Shown: piece after piece, positions 57,593-64,000 of the stretch | Position numbering within the stretch: position 1 is the first letter of the stretch | Layout of the letters: every line of letters begins with the position of its first letter | NCBI GenBank assembly: GCA_033398695.1 | Contig: CM065805.1 | Coordinates: 72,446,762 to 72,510,761, forward strand | DNA from: Orobanche coerulescens | Lineage: Eukaryota > Streptophyta > Magnoliopsida > Lamiales > Orobanchaceae | Reading direction: 5' to 3' | DNA length: 64,000 nt | The notes under the pieces: generated by a model | Database searches by the model: none | The model's input: only the letters and a program-made list of their open reading frames with translations | What the model was told of the DNA's origin: nothing | Made by a program: the position numbers and the translations under genes

Positions 57593-59368
57593 TTATATGC
57601 ATTGTTGAGCATGCTGTGAACTGTTGTCTGACGGAATACGACATTGTGGTCGTGTCGGTCTTTCATGATCGAGTTATTGTTTCCCTCTTGGAAAATCTTC
57701 TGATCCTTGTTGGATGTACGTTTCTTCGAGATTGGTTGTCATGTTGTATCGTGGCATATCTGGAGTCAGATACGTTCTGATCGTTCATGTGTAGGATTTC
57801 GGAACGGGCACGTGTAGCATATGTTGGTTTCGACCTCATATTGAACCGTGCACACGAGACGTACTTCATGAGGCTGATGAGGTACGAGAACAGACGTGTA
57901 TTGATCAATACCCGTGGTTGGCTTGTACACGGACACATGTCCGGATCGAGCGTATCGTGACGTCCATCTTGAGTCTATTGATTGGTCGTTCACAGTCCAT
58001 GTATAATTGGATCTGTTCGATATTCGGGTTGTCTTTGAAATCCCGTATATATGATTTATATATGGTCGACGATTTTATTCTCTCGTGTATCTGTCAATGT
58101 TGAACCCTTACTAATCTCGTTCAGAGTTACCATATCGATGGTCAACTCATTTGATATCGATTCTTTATTAATCTCATTGGAGTTCACCCTGTCATTAGTA
58201 ATCTCGTTCGTTATTGATCCTTATTGATTCCGTTTGGAAGTTGTCTCACCGTTGGTATTCTTGGTTATTAGTCCTTGATTGATGTTATCGGAGTTTATCG
58301 CACCGTTGGTATTTCTGGATTTCGACTCTTTTTGATCTTGTTAGAGTCTACTATGTCGTCGGTATTCTCGATTATTGATTCTTCGTTGATCCTTACCGTG
58401 TCCTCGGTATTATCGATTGTCGACCTTTTATTGATCTTGTTGGGATTTGCCGTATTGTCGGTATTCTCGGTTATTGATTATGTCATTGATCTTGTTGGAG
58501 TTACCACATCATGGTATTCTCATTCGTAGTTGATCCTTTATCGATCTTGTGTGGAAATATAATGTCATTGATATTTCCGTTGTGATGCATTGATTGTTTA
58601 TCATTATTGACTATGTGAGCATTCATGCTTTGTATTGATATCCGGGACTTGCCATTGTTTCGGGACAGTTGATTTGCAGATGTACAGTGTGATATCGGTT
58701 TTATCAAGATTGGGATCCGATTGAGCGATCCAGCAGACATAGTTAGTCTTGGCCAGATCATTCTATAATTGATATATGATAAGTTTAGAAATTTTGGTAT
58801 CGTTTCGGATACAGTACAGGTGGTTACTTTTGAATTCATTCATCACTTAAGGACACGAGGCGTGGTATATGGTAAGAATTGATTTGTTATAGATTGTGAC
58901 AGGTTGGTAAGGTTACTTCGGTAAGATTACATGGAGAATGTTCTTACTCTGTAGATTACATTGATATGTAATTGTCTTTGTGATGTGATCGTTATCATTG
59001 TTGAGTATTATGGCTGACCCCGTCGTGGGATTTATCTTTTAGGTACTCGGAGTTCGAACTAGTAGCGTTCGTGAAGGGATGAGCTTTTCGGTGATACTGG
59101 CTATGGCGTGATTGTCGGGATTGTGTTTTCTTTTCTGGTTTTTCTAATTCCGCTGCAATTGTATTTAATTATGTTTTTATCTGCTGCGTGTGTATATTTT
59201 AAAATGACTTTCGGTATTCTTTGAATTGTGTTTTCCGCTGCGTGTGTATGTACTTTCAAAGGGCCTTTTTGCATTTTTAAACGTTTGCGAAAATAATTTT
59301 AGCCTTGTGGGTTCCAATATGGGGCCCACGGCGCTGTAATATTCCCGGTCGGTTTTGGGGGTGTTACA

Positions 59369-59668
59369 TAAATGCAGCCCTCGAAACCCGCATACGCGTC
59401 GTTTTGAGGGCACGCCATACGACAAGTCTGACAAAACCGTCGGACTCCCCCAACGGTAGCGCGACGCGTGTCCCTGCAACGTTTCGAGAGCCCGCCTCCA
59501 CTTCCCGCTATTTTCAGCGCATAAGGAGATCGTCCGGATTCGAAATCAGATCGTCCAGGCGACGATCGTCCTTGTCATAAGCAGACGAGTCAATCGTCTA
59601 AAACACGCGATCGCCAACAGTGCCACCTCACCCCATGTTTTCAACATCGGAGCGAGATTGGGGGCAAT
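59369..59668 (+). mobile_element. 3' internal tail and polypurine tract of Tat-3
   Basis: The reverse complement matches Tat-2 at about 7907-8172, including cagccctcgaaa, gcgacgcgtgtcc and the tract agattgggggcaat (59655-59668). The part equivalent to about 8174-8440, which holds the extra gene's promoter and start, is absent on both sides of the giant-LTR array, so about 270 bp were lost. Confidence 0.8.
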
Positions 59669-60585
59669 TTTTATGCGGCGATTAATACGCCTCGATGGCT
59701 ATCGACATAATAATCAAGAGCCAGCCATAGAAGACAGATGTTGGGCAAGCGCCTAGCGGTCGACGTACAAGGCGATCGTTTATTGGCATCTGGCGATCGC
59801 CTATAATGTGCGACTGTAGACGATCGTCCCATGCCACGCGTGAATCCGACACCCGTCAGAGTCTTCGAAGACCGAATCTCGGACGAAGACCCATGTGCAA
59901 GATCCGCAAAAGGCGCCACAAGATAAGGCTTTTTGACCCCAGCCTGTCACCACCTTCCCACCTACCGACAGGCCCGCCGAAAGGTACAAAGTGGTTCCTT
60001 CCCTGACAGCGACTCAAGACGCGTGCAGACTCCTCATTAGCCCGCACATCTGGCTGCCAGCAGCAGCCTCGGACTTTAAGGAAACAGTCCCACGTGATGG
60101 TACGATCGCCCTCATTATTCTAATATAGAATACGGCGGTCGCCCGCGATCGCCGGGGAGGACCTAGCAACCTCTTCTACTATAAATAGTAGGCCTCCAAC
60201 AGTGGCCTGGAGAGACATTCTAAAAAAACGGTGAACTTACTTCACGAAGACATACACATACATAGTGACATTGAAACTCATTCGCATATACAGAACACCA
60301 AAAAGCAAGAACTCACAGAGCTTCACATCTGGTTCTTCCGGCAATCTTCACGCTCTATAGCTAAGATAACTAGAATCTTTACACTCATTGTAACAGTATT
60401 CTAACATTAATATTTGTACTCCAAAGTATTGATATTAATAACATCTCGCGAGAGCATTCAAGTCAGGGACTAACAACCCCGACAAATCTTGTGTTATTTA
60501 CTTTCCCACGGAAGTATTCTTGTATTTGTTTGTTACTCGACCATTCCAGCAATATCATCTCCGGATAATATTTTGGGTAACAACA
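59669..60585 (+). mobile_element. 3' LTR of Tat-3 (917 bp)
   Basis: Reverse-complement counterpart of the Tat-2 LTR, ending ttttgggtaacaaca. The first bases are mutated (TTTTATGCGG in place of TGTTGTGCGG). It has a TATA box at 60180-60187 and several CGATCG palindromes. It is followed by gagtg and the right part of a copia LTR, so Tat-3 inserted inside that LTR. Confidence 0.88.
60180..60187 (+). promoter_or_regulatory. TATA box of Tat-3 LTR
   Basis: TATAAATA at the position equivalent to Tat-1 and Tat-2. Confidence 0.6.
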
Positions 60586-61017
60586 GAGTGTTTATACATT
60601 CAACACATACACAAGAGTTAAAAGAAAATATACGATTGGATTTGGTGTTATTAGGATCAAGGATCCGGCATTATTAGAATCGCAATCGCTATCTTAGTGA
60701 GGTTTATCTAGTACCGATAGCAAGCTAGAGCGGTTGATTCTTTGTCCGATAGAAAAGGAAAATGGTTTAACTTGGACCGACAAAAAGACAAGTACGAATG
60801 GTTTATTACGGGCCAATAGAAGACGTGATTGTATTGGTAATCCCTTGACCGATAAAAGAGAGGTGCAGAGGTTTTGATCTTTATCCTATAGAAAAAGATA
60901 CCGAGAGAGGACTAGGCTCGATTATAGCCGAACCTCTATAAATTCTTGTGTCGTTTAATTTCCGACATTTAATTTACGCTTCTGCAACACGGAGCATATA
61001 CCGATTTTGCTCTAATA
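60586..61017 (+). mobile_element. right part of the copia-2 5' LTR
   Basis: It matches the 3' LTR from 63703 onward (gagtgtttatacattcaaca, then ttattaggat and cgatagaaaaggaaa words). The left 613 bp of this LTR are not next to Tat-3 in the window. It ends near tctaata at 61017, just before the PBS. Confidence 0.85.
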
Positions 61018-61019
61018 AT

Positions 61020-61031
61020 TGGTATCGGAGC
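61020..61031 (+). other. primer binding site of copia-2
   Basis: TGGTATCGGAGC, tRNA-Met type. Confidence 0.8.
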
Positions 61032-61074
61032 AGTACCTCCAATACACAGCTTAACATCCGAGGAGACGATCCAA

Positions 61075-62606
61075 ATGGCACTTCAATTTGCTCCAGTCGA
61101 AGGCCTTGCTCTTAACCGACCACTATTTTTTGATGGCGCAAATTTTATGACGTGGAAGAAAAAGATGTCAATATTCATCCGAGCCTATGACATCGAGATT
61201 TGGAAGATCATTTGTCTTGGCCCGAAAGTTCCAATCAAACCTGACGGATCTCTTAAGAGTTTCGAAGAATAAAATGACGAGGATTGGAAGAACGACCATC
61301 TAAATTGTAAGGTTACTCAACTTCTATATTGTGCCTTAAATCCGGAAGAGGTCAATCGTATCTCATCGTGTGAAAGTGCTAAAGAAATATGGAAAATTCT
61401 TGAAATCACACACGAAAGGACAACTCAAGTCAAGGAGACGAAGATCAATATGCTCCTCCATGACTACGAGTTATTCATGATGAAGGGTGACGAGTCCATC
61501 ACCAACATGCTCGATCGATTTTCGGTCATCACTAATGGACTTGCTTCGTTTGGAAAATCATTATCAAGTAGTGAAAAAGTCAAGAAAATCTTAAGATCAC
61601 TACCTGTTGAATGGGACAGTACGGTGACGGCCATAATGGAATCAAAAGATTTAAATACTCTTGATTTTAGTGCTCTCGTTGGTTCTCTTATCAACTACGA
61701 GATAGTTCTAAAATCTCGGAATGCCAAACCAAAACCGAAGGAAAGATCAATAGCCATGAAGGCTAAGATGTCTAGAAAGGAAGAAATCCCGGTGGACGAA
61801 AGCGACGAAGAATCGGCATATTATGCCAAAAATATTAATAAGTTTCAAACCTTATTAAACCGGAGAAAGAAATGCATCTCGGGCGAATCTAAGAAATTCG
61901 ACAACAATTGTCGATTATGTGGTAAACCAGGCCACATTGCTAAAAATTGCCGAGCAAAACCCAAGAAGGAGGTTCTCATTGCAACATGGAGCGATGAAGA
62001 CGAAAATGATTTTATCAATCAAAATAATCTCGCTCTTATGGCACGAAGTTCATTCGACGACAGCGACGTTGAAAGCCAAGTAAGTAATTCTCACGATGAA
62101 TTATTTGAAGCATTTGAATTACTGCATACCGATTTCAAAATGCTTTATCCGAGATTAAATCCCTTAAATCCAAAAATAAATCATTGGAAAATGAGATTTC
62201 CAAAATTCTTGAAAAAGGGAAATTTATCGAGATTGATCATTCTAAATACCTTGACAACGAAAATATTTTAAAGGGTGATCTTGTTAAAATTCAAACCGAG
62301 CTCAAAAATTTAACGAAGAAATTTTCTCTCGGAAACGAGAAATTTGAAAATATGCTCTCGGTTCAAAAGTTCACCTTAAATAAACAGGGGTTGGGATTCA
62401 AACCTCGTTCCAAAAATGAATCCTTAAATTTAAAGATACTCCATTGCGAAAAATATTTGAAAATTGGGCACCATATTTCTAAATGCAAAAGCCCATGCCG
62501 GACGATTAAAATTAAAAAGATTTGGGTTCCTAAAGGAACAATTATTTCAAATATCGTCTATGTTTCAAATAAAAAACCAACTCTCGGTTGGACCCCCAAA
62601 AATTGA
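61075..62606 (+). pseudogene. gag: gag of the copia-2 gag-only element
   Basis: Start ATG at 61075 (MALQFAPVEGLALNRPLFF). Copia-type gag (gag_pre/UBN2-like): LNRPLFFDGANFMTWKKKMS, then CESAKEIWKILEITHERTTQ, INMLLHDYELFMMKGDESI and LRSLPVEWDSTVTAIMESKD. A complete zinc knuckle CRLCGKPGHIAKNC lies at 61909-61950. An in-frame TAA at 61270 interrupts an otherwise continuous frame to about 62145, where a frameshift leads to a second frame (62184-62606) with a degenerate knuckle (GHHISKCK) and the WVPKGT motif common in such gags. After that there is no protease, integrase or RT before the 3' LTR. The element is thus a copia counterpart of TR-GAG elements. Confidence 0.85.
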
Positions 62607-63089
62607 TTCTTATCAAAATATATTTTACTTAGGGGGAGTAATAATTTTTTAAAGGGGAGATAATATTTTCAGGGGGAGTTTATACCCTATTCGTGCATAT
62701 AGTTATATTCATCATTTGGTATCGCATGTTTTTTTTTATCATTTTATTGTCATTTATTATACTTTTTGATGAAGACAAAAAGGGGAAGAAGGGAGAAAAA
62801 TTGAAGAATGGGATTAACCCTGAAAGGGGGAGAAAATCGAAAAAAAGTCGAAAAAATGAAGTTGAAAAGAAAAATGAGGAGACGTCGAAAAGATGATGAA
62901 AATTTGAAAATTCGAAAATTCGAAAAAAAAAAAGAAAAGGAAAGGAGTCGAAAAATAAATGGGAGAAGAAACTAACGAAAGGGACAAAGTCGAAAACTTT
63001 GGTCTGTACACATGTACATATATATGTAATTTTTGCAGGTAAATCCCATTGACGAAGTGTTGTTTTGTAATAATCAAAAAGGGAGAGAT
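62607..63089 (+). other. 3' untranslated tail and polypurine tract of copia-2
   Basis: No gene. Several purine tracts (agggggagtaa near 62630, aggggagat near 62655, agggggagttt near 62672) and a long A/G-rich stretch (62765-62960) precede the final tract aaaaagggagagat (63076-63089) that abuts the 3' LTR. Confidence 0.75.
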
Positions 63090-63224
63090 TGTTGGAACAT
63101 TTTGTTCCATACATGCTTTAATAGTGTTTTGATGATTAAGTTGTTACACAAAACAAAACAACAAAGAGGCAAAGTAAAGCATCAAAGAAAATGGAGTCGT
63201 AAAAAGATGTTCTGAACATGCATA

Positions 63225-63497
63225 ACGTACGTAATGAGCTTATGTTAACGTACGTTAAATGTTAAGTATAACGTACGTAAGTCATGCAAGACAACGTACG
63301 TAACCAAGTGTTTGTGAATTCAAACGAGATGAACGTTGGAGATGACGTCATGACATAAGTCAGCAAGCAACGGATATGTTGACAAAAGTTAACGTACGTA
63401 ATGGATAGTGGGTAACGTACGTAACACATAAAACGAATGTTACTGGACTGATCTGCTGTATTGATAACGTACATAGCAAGCGAGGCTTAACGTACGT
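63225..63497 (+). promoter_or_regulatory. 23-bp-phased ACGTACGT array in copia-2 LTR
   Basis: Octamers start at 63225, 63248, 63271, 63294, 63392, 63415, 63467 (ACGTACAT) and 63490. Distances are 23, 23, 23, 98, 23, 52 and 23. TGACGTCA, a C-box/CRE-type bZIP site, lies in the gap at 63343-63350. The last site is 88 bp before the TATA box. Confidence 0.7.
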
Positions 63498-63584
63498 AAT
63501 ACGTTTAATGGACGTAAGCAAGAAGAGATGACGGCCGTAATGAAGTCACAGGGGGCTAACGGCTAGTTTGATGAAGAAGCAGCC

Positions 63585-63592
63585 TATAAATA
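63585..63592 (+). promoter_or_regulatory. TATA box of copia-2 LTR
   Basis: TATAAATA, downstream of the palindrome array and about 118 bp before the point (63703) where the surviving 5' LTR copy begins. Confidence 0.7.
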
Positions 63593-64000
63593 CCATTCCT
63601 ATGGTATTGTTTCACTACAACAACTTCAAGCAAACGATTCATTGATTTGAGATTCATATATACTCTATTGTTGTTGTGATATTGAGCTTATATTGTTAGT
63701 TTGAGTGTTTATACATTCAACACATACACGAGAGGTAAAAGAAAACATACGATTGAATTCGATGTTATTAGGATTAAGGATCCGACATTATTAGAATCGC
63801 AATCGCTATCTTAGTGAGGTTTATCTAGTACCGATAGAAAGCTAGAGCGGTCGATTCCTTGTCCGATAGAAAAGGAAAACGGTTTAACTTGGACCGACAC
63901 AAAGACAAGTACGAGTGGTGTATCACGGACTAATAGAAGACGTGATTGTATCGGCAATTCCTCGACCGATAGAAGAGAGGTGCAGAGGTTTTGATCTTTT

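Larger units (their letters stand above)
25786..59368 (+). mobile_element. tandem array of giant-LTR retrotransposons (about 19.6 kb) plus nested insertions
   Basis: The order is LTR stub, internal A, LTR A, internal B, LTR B, internal C, LTR C (split), internal D, LTR D. Each LTR starts TGTAATATCCTAGAA and ends GGTGTTACA. Each internal region starts gaagaTGGTATC(A/G)GAGC and ends aagtgggtatata. The unit period for B to C is about 5217 bp. The array interrupts the extra gene of Tat-3 at its left end and that element's 3' tail at its right end. About 14 kb of the span is a Ty3 gag-only element and a smaller element nested inside it. No protein-coding gene belongs to the giant-LTR family itself. 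Confidence 0.85.
55051..59368 (+). mobile_element. giant LTR D (4318 bp)
   Basis: Complete LTR with a single copy of the 454-bp segment; array 55418-55808, TATA box 55825-55831, three 68-bp repeats from 57391 with a damaged middle copy. It ends GGTGTTACA at 59368, then Tat-3 sequence resumes (taaatgcagccctcg). Confidence 0.88.
63090..64000 (+). mobile_element. 3' LTR of copia-2 (runs off the window)
   Basis: It starts TGTTGGAACATTTTGTTCC. Comparison with the 5' LTR predicts a total length of about 1.04 kb, so about 130 bp lie beyond the window. It contains the ACGTACGT array, a TGACGTCA palindrome and a TATA box. Confidence 0.9.

Noticed and set aside
25786..59368. Satellite DNA interpretation of the 5.2-kb tandem period
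   Set aside because: Each unit has exact LTR borders, PBS and PPT, and units differ by discrete indels, so an LTR-sharing retrotransposon array explains it better.
62680..63114. Phe/Ser-rich minus-strand ORF
   Set aside because: It is the complement of the A/G-rich purine region before the copia-2 3' LTR.
63225..63500. Regularly spaced palindromes resembling a CRISPR array
   Set aside because: Repeats are 8-14 bp, spacers about 9-15 bp, inside a plant LTR promoter; there are no cas genes and this is a eukaryotic genome.

Overview
The window looks like repeat-rich nuclear DNA of a flowering plant. Every recognisable coding region belongs to an LTR retrotransposon: Ty3/gypsy of the Tat, Athila-like and probable Tekay/Del-like lineages, and Ty1/copia. 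I see no convincing host gene, rRNA, tRNA or CRISPR array. The species cannot be named from the sequence.

Layout. (1) 1-3106: 5' end of a minus-strand Tat-lineage element (Tat-1) with a complete 5' LTR and a gag remnant but no pol; it sits inside a copia element. (2) 3107-6950: remainder of that plus-strand copia element (integrase C-terminus, RT, RNase H, 3' LTR), all broken. (3) 6951-18149: a second minus-strand Tat element (Tat-2) with a 3' LTR, an antisense spliced extra gene, pol with two RNase H domains, gag, PBS and a 28-bp stub of 5' LTR. (4) 18150-22773: an Athila-like element with no pol, 5' truncated. (5) 22774-23649: a 77-bp stub of a copia LTR and about 800 bp of unassigned DNA. 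(6) 23650-60585: a plus-strand Tat element (Tat-3), left with only its antisense gene, 3' tail and 3' LTR. It is split by a 33.6-kb insertion, and its 3' LTR ends inside the 5' LTR of a gag-only copia element that runs off the window (60586-64000).

The 33.6-kb insertion (25786-59368) is a tandem array of a retrotransposon with giant LTRs (about 4.8 kb when undeleted) and tiny internal regions (about 390 bp with a tRNA-Met-type PBS and a PPT but no ORF). The order is LTR stub, internal, LTR, internal, LTR, internal, LTR, internal, LTR. The third complete LTR was hit 3 bp before its end by a gag-only Ty3/gypsy element (40664-54649, LTRs about 3.7 kb, TSD GTGTT). That element's right LTR was hit by a young 4.06-kb non-autonomous element (47420-51475, TSD CTTAC).

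How the parts relate. Several elements here (giant-LTR, Ty3 gag-only, 4-kb element, copia gag-only, Athila-like) show no pol and would have depended on proteins made elsewhere. The giant-LTR and Ty3 gag-only families share LTR termini, PBS context, PPT context and a transcription-start motif, so a common autonomous partner is likely. The most striking signal is in the U3 promoters: arrays of the palindrome ACGTACGT, usually in TTAACGTACGTTAA-like contexts, spaced almost exactly 23 bp apart and placed just upstream of the TATA box. They occur in the giant-LTR family, the Ty3 gag-only family and the copia gag-only family with nearly the same layout. Tat LTRs carry a different palindrome, CGATCG, with some copies 21 bp apart.
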